From Chryseobacterium sp. Bi04 (GTDB lineage: Bacteria > Bacteroidota > Bacteroidia > Flavobacteriales > Weeksellaceae): 64,000 bases of DNA. Under the pieces are notes generated by a model. It saw only the letters and a list, made by a program, of their open reading frames with translations. It ran no database searches and had not been told where the DNA came from. The first letter of the stretch is position 1; every line of letters begins with the position of its first letter. The stretch covers positions 1 through 64,000 of the forward strand of contig NZ_CAKKLP010000005.1 in assembly GCF_918698085.1 (NCBI RefSeq). The letters are read 5' to 3'. A program made the translations under genes and the position numbers. Below, one piece after another: positions 17,659 to 26,086 of this stretch.

Positions 17659-18756
17659 ATGAATTCTATAGAAATTTTAGATAACGACCGTATGACGCAG
17701 GTAAAACTGCTTCCTACAGTCATTGAGCTCACATCTCAGGAACGAAGAATGATTAATGATGCAGCGGTGCATCTTCAAAGAAAATATGGTAGCTATGAAA
17801 ATCGTGACTTTATAAGACACGTACACCAGCTGGCTTCCTATTTCTTACCCGAGAGAATCTTACATATAGCGGCTGATTTTGCGAGTGACTTTTCAAAAAA
17901 TCAATATGGTGCATTGGTATTCAAGGGATTAATGGATGTCGACCAGGAAAGTATTGGCAGAACACCGGCCAACTGGCAGTCTGCTGATTATTCTAAATTT
18001 GATCTTTATGGCTTTGCCTGTGCATTAATCCATGGGGCTCTCCCTTCCAAGCCGGTACAGTATTATTCCCAACGTAAAGGAGGTGGATTAATTCATGCTA
18101 TTATACCCGATGAGAAAATGCGGGAAACCCAAACAGGATCGGGATCTTCCACTGACCTGTATGTGCATACCGAAGATGCTTTTTTGAAACATCAGGCCGA
18201 CTTTCTGAGTTTTATGTATTTACGAAATGAAGAACAGGTCCCTTCTACCCTATATTCTATCCGTTCCCATGAATCTATAGGTGAAAACTACAGGCCTCTT
18301 TTTGAGCGTATTTATAAAATACCTAAAGATGCCAATCTGGAAACGGCAACGAACGAGGAAGATACGCTGGATTCTGTTTTGTATGGTAATTTTGAGCTTC
18401 CTTTTATGAGGTTTGATGCAGCTGAACAGCTCTTCAACCCGTCTATCAAGCAATCCGAAGATGCCCATCAGTATCTGAAAGAATTCTGGGAGGAAGCAAG
18501 ACATCTTATCTATTCAGATTTTACTCCCCAGGCAGGAGATGTTATTCTGGTCAACAATCATTTGTGTGCTCATGGAAGGTCTGCTTTCCGTGCCGGGGTG
18601 AGGAATATTGATGGTGTAGAATATCCATGTGAAAGAAGAATTATGCTCCGCATGATGAGTAAGGTAAGCCTGATCGATATGAGAGCGCATACCCTTACGG
18701 AAGATCCGTTTTTTGTCATTGAAGAACATCTCGGTAAAAATTTCACCAACCTATAA
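17659..18756 (+). CDS. clavaminate-synthase-like Fe(II)/2-oxoglutarate lysine hydroxylase (KDO-type)
   Basis: A 365-residue non-haem iron dioxygenase of the TauD/clavaminate synthase-like group. Iron ligands are His170 and Glu172 in YVHTEDAF and distal His305 in NHLCAHGRSAF; the 2-oxoglutarate arginine lies in CERRIMLRMM. Members of this group in Bacteroidota hydroxylate free L-lysine at C3 or C4 (the KDO enzymes), and others hydroxylate arginine (VioC). Divergence from a lysine-decarboxylase siderophore operon favours lysine or the derived diamine as substrate; this is inference. The gene has its own promoter and a strong terminator. Confidence 0.85.
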   Translation: MNSIEILDNDRMTQVKLLPTVIELTSQERRMINDAAVHLQRKYGSYENRDFIRHVHQLASYFLPERILHIAADFASDFSKNQYGALVFKGLMDVDQESIGRTPANWQSADYSKFDLYGFACALIHGALPSKPVQYYSQRKGGGLIHAIIPDEKMRETQTGSGSSTDLYVHTEDAFLKHQADFLSFMYLRNEEQVPSTLYSIRSHESIGENYRPLFERIYKIPKDANLETATNEEDTLDSVLYGNFELPFMRFDAAEQLFNPSIKQSEDAHQYLKEFWEEARHLIYSDFTPQAGDVILVNNHLCAHGRSAFRAGVRNIDGVEYPCERRIMLRMMSKVSLIDMRAHTLTEDPFFVIEEHLGKNFTNL

Positions 18757-18790
18757 AATGCTTCAAAACATTTTACTATGACTTGACAGT

Positions 18791-18827
18791 AATCCTTTTT
18801 AAGACCCGTTCTTAAAAAGGATTTTTT
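18791..18827 (+). terminator. strong intrinsic terminator after the dioxygenase gene
   Basis: Hairpin with AATCCTTTTTAAGA at 18791-18804 and TCTTAAAAAGGATT at 18810-18823, a 5-nt loop and a following T-run, 35 bp past the stop codon. Confidence 0.88.
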
Positions 18828-18918
18828 ATAAATTTAAAATAGAGAATATCGTAGAGAATATATTGTTTAACAAATTGATATAATGCTTAATACATAAATT
18901 TATATAAAGTAGTTTTTA

Positions 18919-19728
18919 CTACTTAAAATGCTTATCAAAAAGAGTTAACTGATTGGATAATGACAGGCTCCAATAAGCAGGATCATGGATGCCTAAAGAT
19001 TCAATATATAAATGTTCAATTTTAAGTTCTGTAAGTTTATTATGAAACTTTCTGTTCTGCCCGATCATCTGAACATCTTCGGTACCGCAATCAAAAATAT
19101 AACGCTGTCCGGCTCCTGCCATTAGCTTTACTTTAGTATCAGTAAGGAAAGCAGGGTTAAGGGATTCAAAAGAACCCAATACCTTATTGACCATATATTT
19201 TTGGTAGCCTTCACCGAACGAATTGAAATCTAAAGCACCGCAAGAACTTCCGACAATACCAAACGTTTTATGGTAGGTTACCCCAATGTTAGTCGCTCCA
19301 TACCCTCCCATACTCCAGCCCATAATTCCTCTGTATTTTTTTTCAGTTTTTACGGGATAATTTTTGTCGATGAAATCCACTAATTCTTTCCCTATAAAGG
19401 TTTGATATTGTGAATCTTTGACAATAGGACTATCAACATACCACGAGCTGTAATTTCCATCCGGCAATACATAAATTGTTTTATATTCCTGAGCTTTCTG
19501 AACCAAATCAGGGATATCCTGCTTGATGATTCTTTCGGGATTACCACTGAAACCGTGAAGAATATACACTGATGGATAGGTTGTATTCGGCTGAATATTG
19601 GGAGTAATGATAATGGTTTTGATCTTTTTATTCATTTTCGGACTGAAAACTTCCTGATGAATAATTTTTTGTGCTGATCCCTGTACGAAAGCGGTAAGCA
19701 CAATGACAATGCTGATTAATTTTTTCAT
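18919..19728 (-). CDS. secreted alpha/beta-hydrolase esterase (esterase D/antigen 85-like)
   Basis: The 269-residue precursor has a signal peptide (about 1-19, ending VQGSAQ). It carries the oxyanion motif ILHGFSGNP, the nucleophile elbow GWSMGGYG, an acidic residue in IFDCGTED and the catalytic histidine in LGIHDPAYW. These fit the S-formylglutathione hydrolase/tributyrin esterase group. It is convergent with the siderophore-locus dioxygenase but separated by a strong terminator. Some relatives hydrolyse ferric siderophores; there is no direct evidence for that here. Confidence 0.85.
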   Translation of the reverse strand: MKKLISIVIVLTAFVQGSAQKIIHQEVFSPKMNKKIKTIIITPNIQPNTTYPSVYILHGFSGNPERIIKQDIPDLVQKAQEYKTIYVLPDGNYSSWYVDSPIVKDSQYQTFIGKELVDFIDKNYPVKTEKKYRGIMGWSMGGYGATNIGVTYHKTFGIVGSSCGALDFNSFGEGYQKYMVNKVLGSFESLNPAFLTDTKVKLMAGAGQRYIFDCGTEDVQMIGQNRKFHNKLTELKIEHLYIESLGIHDPAYWSLSLSNQLTLFDKHFK

Positions 19729-19877
19729 GTTGTAAAAAATATTTAATTAATAATATCAGAATGTATCTGTATAAATGTAAGACGCTTATAGTTTTAAACA
19801 AAACATTATAATCCATTATTTAAACTTTGGCATCTCTGATCTTTTGACAGTACAAATTTGTGCCGGAAAAAACAGAA

Positions 19878-19901
19878 AAGCCTCAACATATGTTGAAGCT
19901 T
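19878..19901 (-). terminator. intrinsic terminator of the Crp-like gene
   Basis: A near-perfect palindrome, AAGCCTCAACAT followed directly by its complement arm with one wobble, lies just downstream of the stop on the minus strand. It is followed there by TTTTCTGTTTTTTCC. Confidence 0.65.
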
Positions 19902-19903
19902 TA

Positions 19904-20479
19904 TTAATTTATTTCTTTTTTGATCCTGCTGAGCTGAGTGGGTGTAATGCCTAAATAAGAGGCTATGTGATGCTGTTTCAACCTGTTATGAAGAGGCTTA
20001 TTTTCAAGAAGCTGCAAATAACGTTTCTTCGCGGTTTCATATTTTAAAGATACTTCCAAAGGCTCTTTTTTTACCACCCAGTTTTTCTCTAAATAATGCA
20101 AGTGAAAGAGAGCGAGATCATGGTATTCTTCCAGTAATTCCCGATAGGCTTTGACCGGATACTGTATCACTGAACAATCTTCAAGAGCAATGATATTAAA
20201 ATCGCTGGGTTCGTTTTTAATAATGGCTGCAGTAGATGCTACAAAGCTGTTTTCTTCAAAGAAGATTTTGTAGATATAATCTCCCTGTTCATCAATGGTA
20301 TAATACCCTATCAATCCTGAATGTAAAAAGTAATAATATCTTGCCATGCTCCCGGATTCCAGAAGAAGCTCATTTTTATGATATTGCTTTTCAGTACAAA
20401 TGTCTAACAAAGCAGCAGCTGTTTCCCCGGATAAAGGATAATACTGATTAATCTGCTCTAAGAATGTTGATTTGTTCAT
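19904..20479 (-). CDS. Crp/Fnr-family regulator (cyclic-nucleotide-binding fold)
   Basis: The 191-residue protein has an N-terminal cNMP-binding jelly roll (about 15-115, with ELLLESGSMARYYYFLHSGLIGYY) and a C-terminal helix-turn-helix (HHIASYLGITPTQLSRIKKEI). No Fnr-type cysteine cluster is seen, and the phosphate-binding arginine motif of true cAMP receptors is not obvious, so the ligand is unknown. The GNAT gene lies 6 bp upstream in the same direction and is probably co-transcribed. Confidence 0.85.
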   Translation of the reverse strand: MNKSTFLEQINQYYPLSGETAAALLDICTEKQYHKNELLLESGSMARYYYFLHSGLIGYYTIDEQGDYIYKIFFEENSFVASTAAIIKNEPSDFNIIALEDCSVIQYPVKAYRELLEEYHDLALFHLHYLEKNWVVKKEPLEVSLKYETAKKRYLQLLENKPLHNRLKQHHIASYLGITPTQLSRIKKEIN

Positions 20480-20485
20480 TGTTTT

Positions 20486-21007
20486 TTAATCCAATATCTT
20501 CTTCATCATTAAATCGGTCTGCTCCTCATCACCAAGTCTGAAAATATGTTTGTCAAATTCAACAAATCCGTTTTTTCTGTAAAAGTTCAAAGCTCTCAGA
20601 TTCTCCTCCCAAACTCCCAGCCAAAGGTAGGATTTGCTTAACTGTTGAGCCGTTTCCAATGCCTGATCATATAAAAGCTGCCCCACTTTTTTACCATGAT
20701 GGCTTTTTTTGACGTAGATTCTCTCAATTTCAAGACCGGTTTCATCCTTTAATTCGGTCTGTGTTTCACCTGAATTGATTTTAAGATAACCCACAGGGTT
20801 GTCTTCTTCCCAGGCAATATAGAACAGAGAATCCGGAGTTTTGAGTTCAGAGGTTAATTGGGGAGTATTAAAACTTTCTTCAAGGTACTTTTCCATAGCT
20901 TCATCAGTATTATCTTCTGCAAAAGTTTCAGTAAAAGTTTGTATTCCCAGGTTTTGTATAGTTTCCAGGTCGTCTATTCCGGCTTTAAGGATCGTTATTG
21001 ATGACAT
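20486..21007 (-). CDS. GNAT-family N-acetyltransferase
   Basis: A 173-residue single-domain acetyltransferase. The acetyl-CoA loop is in IERIYVKKSHHGKKVGQLLYDQAL (positions about 95-118) and the closing strand motif in ALNFYRKNGFVEF. The acceptor is unknown; small amines, peptides or polyamines are typical for this subfamily. It is encoded in a minus-strand run with the S41 peptidase upstream (9 bp) and the Crp-like regulator downstream (6 bp). Confidence 0.85.
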   Translation of the reverse strand: MSSITILKAGIDDLETIQNLGIQTFTETFAEDNTDEAMEKYLEESFNTPQLTSELKTPDSLFYIAWEEDNPVGYLKINSGETQTELKDETGLEIERIYVKKSHHGKKVGQLLYDQALETAQQLSKSYLWLGVWEENLRALNFYRKNGFVEFDKHIFRLGDEEQTDLMMKKILD

Positions 21008-21016
21008 AGTATATAT

Positions 21017-22027
21017 TTATTGCTCTAATTTATTAATAAGATTTTTTATTTCAGGTATGCTGAGTTCTGTTTTTGTTTCTGTTTTTACAATATTCTTTAA
21101 AATTCTGATATGGGCAGTTTTTAAAGCATTTTCAGCTTTTACTTCCTGGTCAGGTAGTACTCCGATATGTTCCCAGTTGGTATGGCTGGTTAAAGAGGTT
21201 ATTTTTCCCGCCGGAACAAGGAGTAAATACTGATTTTGAAGTATAAAATGATCTACCGGATTGGCAGCACCACCCGTTTTTTCACCTATTACTTCCGCTA
21301 ATTTATGTTGCTGCAAAAAGTAGGCAAGGCCTTCTGCGGCAGAAAAAGTAGTTCCACTGGTAAGAATATAGATTTTTTTATGGAGATATTTTGTCCCGGC
21401 AACATTAGATTGAGTACTGTTCATTACAGTCTTATCATCATGTCTGAAATAGGTGGTATAAAGATCTGTTTTTTTATCAAAAAAATAACTGCAGAATAAT
21501 AGAAGCATTCCATTGTCCCCGCCTTCATTTTCTCTAAGATCAATAATCAGGGAATTGGTATTGGCAACAAAATTCATTGCTCCGGCCAACGTAGCTGCAC
21601 TGGCTTCAGGGGATGCGAAACCTTTAAAATTAATGTAGCCTATATTGCCTTCCAGCCGCCGGACACTTTCAAAGCCAAAATTTTCAAGACTGTTATGAAA
21701 ATTGTTTAATCTCACCTTTTCCTTTTCATCAACCAGTTTTTCAGGACTATAGTTTTCGAGATATTTAACAAAAAAATGTCCGTCTTTGATATCTTTCCTC
21801 AACTTTTGGGTGAGGAGTGCCGCAAAATCTTTTTTATTTAAGGTAGTATAAGTTCCTTTTTTAAGGTCACTTTGAAACAAGGAATCTACCTTTTTATAAG
21901 TTGTTTTATCAATATAATAGCTCTTTACTTTTTCTGTAATATCAGAAAGTACTGCTATCATATCATCTTTCTGCGCATAAGAATATAAAGAATGGAAAAG
22001 GAAAATTCCTGCCAATAATTTTTTCAT
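21017..22027 (-). CDS. S41-family peptidase (C-terminal processing protease-like), exported
   Basis: The 336-residue protein has a signal peptide (about 1-18, LYSYAQ) and a tail-specific protease core: GFASPEASAATLAGAM, LIIDLRENEGGDNGMLL and the nucleophile segment ILTSGTTFSAAEGLAYFL, with the serine in FSAAE. A clear PDZ domain is not seen, so it belongs to the shorter retinol-binding-like/Tsp-related S41 proteins common in Bacteroidota. It is probably periplasmic. It is first of a three-gene minus-strand run with the GNAT and Crp-like genes. Confidence 0.85.
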   Translation of the reverse strand: MKKLLAGIFLFHSLYSYAQKDDMIAVLSDITEKVKSYYIDKTTYKKVDSLFQSDLKKGTYTTLNKKDFAALLTQKLRKDIKDGHFFVKYLENYSPEKLVDEKEKVRLNNFHNSLENFGFESVRRLEGNIGYINFKGFASPEASAATLAGAMNFVANTNSLIIDLRENEGGDNGMLLLFCSYFFDKKTDLYTTYFRHDDKTVMNSTQSNVAGTKYLHKKIYILTSGTTFSAAEGLAYFLQQHKLAEVIGEKTGGAANPVDHFILQNQYLLLVPAGKITSLTSHTNWEHIGVLPDQEVKAENALKTAHIRILKNIVKTETKTELSIPEIKNLINKLEQ

Positions 22028-22095
22028 AGAAATAAGTTTAAATATTTCAGTAAAAGTATCTCAATGGAAATCGTAGAAATTGTAAAAATGGAAAC

Positions 22096-22890
22096 TTAGA
22101 TATAAAACCAGATATTATTCTTTTCAGTATCTACGTTGTCAAAGAATTTCCCGGGACTTATTCTTGTCAGCTCCTTAAAGTCTTTAATAAGATGCGACTG
22201 ATCATAAAAAAGATGCTCATATGACAGTTCTGTAAGACTTTTGGATTTTTTATTTGAGATGAGCACATTACGGAACCGCTGGATCTTTCTGAATTCTGAG
22301 GCAGGTTTAAACAAATACTTCTTGGAGACTTTATTGACATACTGTCTCGTTATTTTATTTTTTGCCGCAATTTCTTCGATACTAAGTTCTGTTTCAAAAT
22401 CGGCCAGGATTGTATAGGCCAACTTTACATCTTTCTGAGAGAATATTGAAAGCCAGTAATGTTCCAGCATTTCAATTTGATTACTTCTGTTGGGTTCTTT
22501 TAAAACGGCAGTAACAATCTCTTTAAAATCTGAAAGTTGAATATTTTTTTCCAGACCTTCACTGCCATCTGCATCAAAAAAGTGATAAATCCCCAGTGGC
22601 TTAAAGTAAAGCGTGACTTCATTAACAGATTGCTTATAAAAGATCTCTATAGGTTCTGAGCATCTGAAAACAAAATCAATCACTACATTTTCTGATAAAG
22701 ACCTGCTAATTTCCATCCTTGCTTTATTTTGAGTAATGGATACATCCTGGCAAGCTGACAGAATGAAATAGTTATCAGGAAACGTAAGATACCTGACCGG
22801 CTGGTGATTGTCATCTTTTTCTATAAAATAATATCCTTCAATATATTTTTTAAGAACAGGATGTACCGGCTGGTAAAAAGTAACTTTCAT
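22096..22890 (-). CDS. AraC-family transcriptional regulator
   Basis: The 264-residue protein has an N-terminal ligand-sensing half (begins YQPVHPVLKKYIEGYYFIEKD) and a C-terminal double helix-turn-helix (about 165-250: SIEEIAAKNKITRQYVNKV and YDQSHLIKDFKELTRISPGKF). The domain order and the DQSHLIKDF motif are typical of Bacteroidota AraC regulators. The ligand and target are unknown. It is monocistronic by spacing (68 bp to the S41 gene and 55 bp from the nucleosidase). Confidence 0.85.
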   Translation of the reverse strand: MKVTFYQPVHPVLKKYIEGYYFIEKDDNHQPVRYLTFPDNYFILSACQDVSITQNKARMEISRSLSENVVIDFVFRCSEPIEIFYKQSVNEVTLYFKPLGIYHFFDADGSEGLEKNIQLSDFKEIVTAVLKEPNRSNQIEMLEHYWLSIFSQKDVKLAYTILADFETELSIEEIAAKNKITRQYVNKVSKKYLFKPASEFRKIQRFRNVLISNKKSKSLTELSYEHLFYDQSHLIKDFKELTRISPGKFFDNVDTEKNNIWFYI

Positions 22891-22945
22891 ATAATCGAAG
22901 GTTTAAAAACAGAATCTTACAATTAATAATCTTATGGATTGATAT

Positions 22946-23527
22946 TTATGAAAATAATATTTTCTTAAAAGCCTCCGAAGCCAAATGTACCTGTACACTC
23001 CAGTCATCAGCTGCATCACTTCCTGCATCATCAGAAATGTATTTCAGGCATAGAAACGGAATGTTTTCTTTTTGGGCAATAAGCGCCAACGGATAGGCTT
23101 CCATATCCACAATATTATAATCTGTCTCAGAATGATTCATTTCAAAACTGTCGCCACTCCCACAGATTCCTTCTTGTAAAGCATCCATTTTAAGTCCATA
23201 TTCCAATACAGGAGGTACTCCTGACAGCGGAGTCTCATAGAGTTGAAATCCAAGACCTCTTACATCCATATCCCGCTGGATAAATTTTGTACAGCATACC
23301 ACTTCTCCTTTATGAAATCCTTTACTCCCTGCCGAACCCAAATTGACAATCAGTTTTGGTTTTCTAAGATGAATTTCTTTGGTCAATTCTATAGCTGCAT
23401 TGACCTTTCCAATTCCTGTTACCAATTTATTTTTTTCGTCAAATACAGTTCCTGCTTCTGAGTCTAATGCAAAAACAAAAAGGGTATCTGCAATGGGATA
23501 ATGAGCTTCGTTATTAATTTTTATCAT
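22946..23527 (-). CDS. MTA/SAH nucleosidase-like nucleoside phosphorylase
   Basis: A 193-residue PNP/UDP-family protein. It shows the NLGSAGSKGFHKGEVV motif, the NIVDMEAYPLALIA purine-contact motif with the conserved Met-Glu, and KYISDDAGSDAADDW with the catalytic aspartate region. It is shorter than Pfs (about 230 residues), lacking part of the N-terminus. The likely role is hydrolysis of 5-methylthioadenosine, S-adenosylhomocysteine or a related nucleoside. A minus-strand TATCTTTG -7 element lies 37 bp upstream, at 23571-23564. Confidence 0.82.
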   Translation of the reverse strand: MIKINNEAHYPIADTLFVFALDSEAGTVFDEKNKLVTGIGKVNAAIELTKEIHLRKPKLIVNLGSAGSKGFHKGEVVCCTKFIQRDMDVRGLGFQLYETPLSGVPPVLEYGLKMDALQEGICGSGDSFEMNHSETDYNIVDMEAYPLALIAQKENIPFLCLKYISDDAGSDAADDWSVQVHLASEAFKKILFS

Positions 23528-23563
23528 AGAGAAATGAGATGTATACCTGTTTATAGAGTCTTA

Positions 23564-23571
23564 CAAAGATA
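23564..23571 (-). promoter_or_regulatory. -7 promoter element TATCTTTG before the nucleosidase gene
   Basis: The minus strand reads TATCTTTG, matching TAnnTTTG, 37 bp upstream of the start codon. No TTG at the expected -33 distance was found, so only half of the promoter is supported. Confidence 0.4.
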
Positions 23572-23705
23572 CAGTTTTCCTGTATTTTGTAAATATTATA
23601 AACCCTGAAACTTTTCTTTAATTAGTTATAGGTTGGGGAGTTTCCATAAATGATATCTGTTAAGGATAATTTAAACGCAAAGTTTTATATCTAAGTGTAA
23701 GACTT

Positions 23706-23757
23706 TGAGAGAGCAAAGATTAAAATCAATAGAATTGATTTTCTTAAGCGTATGTAA
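23706..23757. repeat. structured intergenic element (copy A) with 9-bp stem
   Basis: AGAGAGCAAAG is followed by a stem AAAATCAAT-AGA-ATTGATTTT (23722-23742) and then AAGCGTATG. A second copy at 57352-57397 has the same flanks and a stem with different but still paired bases. The element lies in the 619-bp gene-free region between the nucleosidase and the DsbA-like gene. Confidence 0.5.
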
Positions 23758-23842
23758 ATAAGAAATAATGGACTATTCTCAGGTTGTTAATAATTTTCAT
23801 AATCACTATTAACTGTTTTGTTATGCAAGTTAGCAAAAATAA

Positions 23843-23872
23843 AACCCGGAAAGTTCTGAACTATTCCGGGGT
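23843..23872 (-). terminator. intrinsic terminator hairpin
   Basis: Arms AACCCGGAA and TTCCGGGGTT enclose an 11-nt loop; on the minus strand the stem is followed by TTTTATTTTT. The nearest minus-strand gene end is the DsbA-like gene, 275 bp upstream, so the transcript served is uncertain. Confidence 0.55.
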
Positions 23873-23903
23873 TAATATTGAACTTGTTTAAACTTTTTAT
23901 TTT

Positions 23904-24060
23904 TAACCACAAATCGAAGATTCGACATATTCAAAAGTCACAAAGTTTATTGAATACTTAAGTTTAATAAAGCTGTGAAGCTAAGCCTCACTAAAGCTCA
24001 CGTAAGTTTTTAAAAAATCAAAGATTTTTTGCTTAAGTGCACTTTTATATTTTCAATCAG
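23904..24060 (+). repeat. dispersed intergenic repeat (copy 1)
   Basis: The block starting TAACCACAAATCGAAGATTC is repeated in inverted orientation ending at 61580. The first 40 bp differ at about two positions; the remaining 110 bp are alignable but diverged (shared ACTTAA, AGTTTTTAAAAA and TTAARTGCACTT words). There is no coding frame. The rest of the gap to 24146 is AT-rich, with nothing recognisable. Confidence 0.6.
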
Positions 24061-24146
24061 TTTTAAACTTAAAATAACTAAAGTGTTTATAGCGTTTCAT
24101 TCAGCTTTTGTGACTAAATTTTTACTTAGTTTAAATAGGTTTATCA

Positions 24147-24848
24147 TTAAATGCTGCATCCATCAGCATCACACGAAGCACCACTGCCTCCTGAAATATC
24201 CTTAAAAGGACTTACCGTTTCTTTATAAGTCTGCTGAAGTGCTTCTTCAAAAGCTTCTACCGGCTGTGCTCCGGAAACAGCATATTTTCCATTCAGAACA
24301 AAGAACGGAACGCCGGAAACCCCGTTATTTCTGGCTTCCAGAATATCCTGGTTCACTTCATAATCCAACTGATCTGAAGTGACAGCCTGTCTTGCTTCTT
24401 CTTTATCAATTCCTAAGTTTTCTGCAAGAGAAACCAAAACTTCCGTGTCCCCTACATTCTTACCATCGATAAAATGAGCGATGAATAAAGCTTCTTCCAT
24501 CTCATTAGACTTGTTGTACTTCTTAGACAAATGAAGCAATTTGTGGGCACTGAAAGTATTGGTGATCAGAGCTTTTTCAAAATTAAAATCAATTCCTGCT
24601 CCTTTTCCCATCTGGGCAACCTGGCTGATCATTTGGGTTGCCTGTGCTTCAGGAAATCCTTTCTTTTCTCTAAAATATTCAATTGTATTCTGAGTTTGCT
24701 TTGGGTCCAGACTTGGATCCAGTTGGAAACTCTTCCACTCTACTTCTACTTCATCTTTAAAAGGAAGTTTGTTCAGCGCTTGTTCAAAATTATTTTTTCC
24801 GATATAACAAAACGGACACATCACGTCCGACCATATTTCTATTTTCAT
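24147..24848 (-). CDS. DsbA-family oxidoreductase (FrnE-like)
   Basis: This 233-residue thioredoxin-fold protein has the active-site motif CPFC in SDVMCPFCYIGKNNF at residues 12-15, the long helical insertion of FrnE-type proteins, and the cis-proline segment GVSGVPFFVLNGKYAVSGAQP. There is no signal peptide, so it is probably a cytoplasmic disulfide isomerase/oxidoreductase. The C-terminus ends in a GGSGASCDADGCSI tail with two extra cysteines. A minus-strand -7 element TATCTTTG (24884-24877) lies upstream. Confidence 0.9.
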   Translation of the reverse strand: MKIEIWSDVMCPFCYIGKNNFEQALNKLPFKDEVEVEWKSFQLDPSLDPKQTQNTIEYFREKKGFPEAQATQMISQVAQMGKGAGIDFNFEKALITNTFSAHKLLHLSKKYNKSNEMEEALFIAHFIDGKNVGDTEVLVSLAENLGIDKEEARQAVTSDQLDYEVNQDILEARNNGVSGVPFFVLNGKYAVSGAQPVEAFEEALQQTYKETVSPFKDISGGSGASCDADGCSI

Positions 24849-24876
24849 TGTAGGTATTTTATGAAATTTACTACTG

Positions 24877-24884
24877 CAAAGATA
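24877..24884 (-). promoter_or_regulatory. -7 promoter element TATCTTTG before the DsbA-like gene
   Basis: The minus strand reads TATCTTTG, 28 bp upstream of the ATG. No TTG at the expected distance was found. Confidence 0.4.
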
Positions 24885-24919
24885 CGAATTTATTTTAATG
24901 TAATAAAATTTGTTACAGT

Positions 24920-26086
24920 TTATTCTTTACAGGGTATTGTAGGCTGGCTCCGTTTTTCATACAGTCCTTTTAAGATCATCATGGAAAATGCAAGAAGTCC
25001 AAAAATAACTCCAACCCAGGGTGTAAAGACGACTCCTTTTGTGACAATAATCCAACCTCCGATAGTTGTTCCTAAAGTAACCCCTAAATTTCCAAATGAT
25101 GTTGCCAGGCTGTTGGCAAATTCTAAAGAACCCGGAGCTGCTGATATCATATAAGTAGAAGCATTCAAAAAGCTTGGGGAATAAAGAAATCCCCAAATCC
25201 CTATGACCAGAATAGTGCCTATCATATTTCCGTCTGAAATGTATAACAGGATAGGCACTAAAATGGTTCCGGAGAGGAAAAATGCCGTTGTTACGGCTAC
25301 ATTTTTATTAAGCATTTTCCCGGCAATCCAGTTGGCGAAAATTCCAATCGTTCCAAAAACCAGCAGCATATAACTTATCATTGTAGTATCCATGCCTTTT
25401 GCTTTGTTAAGGTAGTCTGCAAAATAGCTGTACGTAGAAAACCAGGCTGTAATCATAAAAAAATTAGTCAATGTACTTAAGACAAAAGAAGGCTGAGTAA
25501 GTATACTTACCTGACTTCCAAAAGATTTCTTCTCCTGTACCGGCATTGACGGTAACAGAAACTGAATCGTAATAAGTGCTATTAAACTTACTGCAGTCTG
25601 AATCATAAAAGAATATTCCCATGACCAAAGGCCGGAAACCCACGTAGCAAAGGGAACTGTGGTTACCATAGCGATAGCAACTCCATTGAAAACAATGCTC
25701 ATCAGCCCGTTTTTTTTATGTTCTTCGGCCTGAGATACGGCTACAGACAGAGCAGATGCAATATACACAGGCTGTAGAAATGCAGGAAGAATTCTAACAA
25801 TCATCAGCAGCCAAAATGGCGGTGAAAATGAAGAAACAAATCCTGTAACCAAAAACATAAAAATAGCAGCCAACATTATTTTTTTCCGGTCAAACCCTGA
25901 GGTAAGCAATGTCATAAAGGGTCCCGTAAGAGCAATTACCAGGGCAAAAGCACTCAACAGATAGCCTGCTTTATCAATACTGATACTGTAATGTTCTGCA
26001 ATCTGAGGAAGAATACCAATGACCCCAAACTCTGTTGTGATAACTGCAATAAATCCCAGACAGCCTATATAAGCATACTTTTTCAT
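24920..26086 (-). CDS. MFS transporter (AraJ/YdhP-like)
   Basis: The 388-residue protein has 12 predicted helices. The motif-A-like loop FMTLLTSGFDRKKIMLAAIF sits between TM2 and TM3, and the first helix reads YAIGCLGFIAVITTEFGVIGILPQIAEHY-like, as in drug and sugar efflux members. It overlaps the alpha/beta-hydrolase gene by 4 bp, and the pair is divergent from an HxlR regulator. Hydrolase, exporter and HxlR regulator together suggest detoxification of a small electrophilic or ester compound; this is inference. Confidence 0.87.
   Translation of the reverse strand: MKKYAYIGCLGFIAVITTEFGVIGILPQIAEHYSISIDKAGYLLSAFALVIALTGPFMTLLTSGFDRKKIMLAAIFMFLVTGFVSSFSPPFWLLMIVRILPAFLQPVYIASALSVAVSQAEEHKKNGLMSIVFNGVAIAMVTTVPFATWVSGLWSWEYSFMIQTAVSLIALITIQFLLPSMPVQEKKSFGSQVSILTQPSFVLSTLTNFFMITAWFSTYSYFADYLNKAKGMDTTMISYMLLVFGTIGIFANWIAGKMLNKNVAVTTAFFLSGTILVPILLYISDGNMIGTILVIGIWGFLYSPSFLNASTYMISAAPGSLEFANSLATSFGNLGVTLGTTIGGWIIVTKGVVFTPWVGVIFGLLAFSMMILKGLYEKRSQPTIPCKE

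Noticed and set aside
18919..19728. Esterase as part of the siderophore pathway (ferric-siderophore hydrolase)
   Set aside because: It is separated by a strong terminator, is on the opposite strand to the dioxygenase and has no specific motif; hydroxamate siderophores are not usually opened by esterases.
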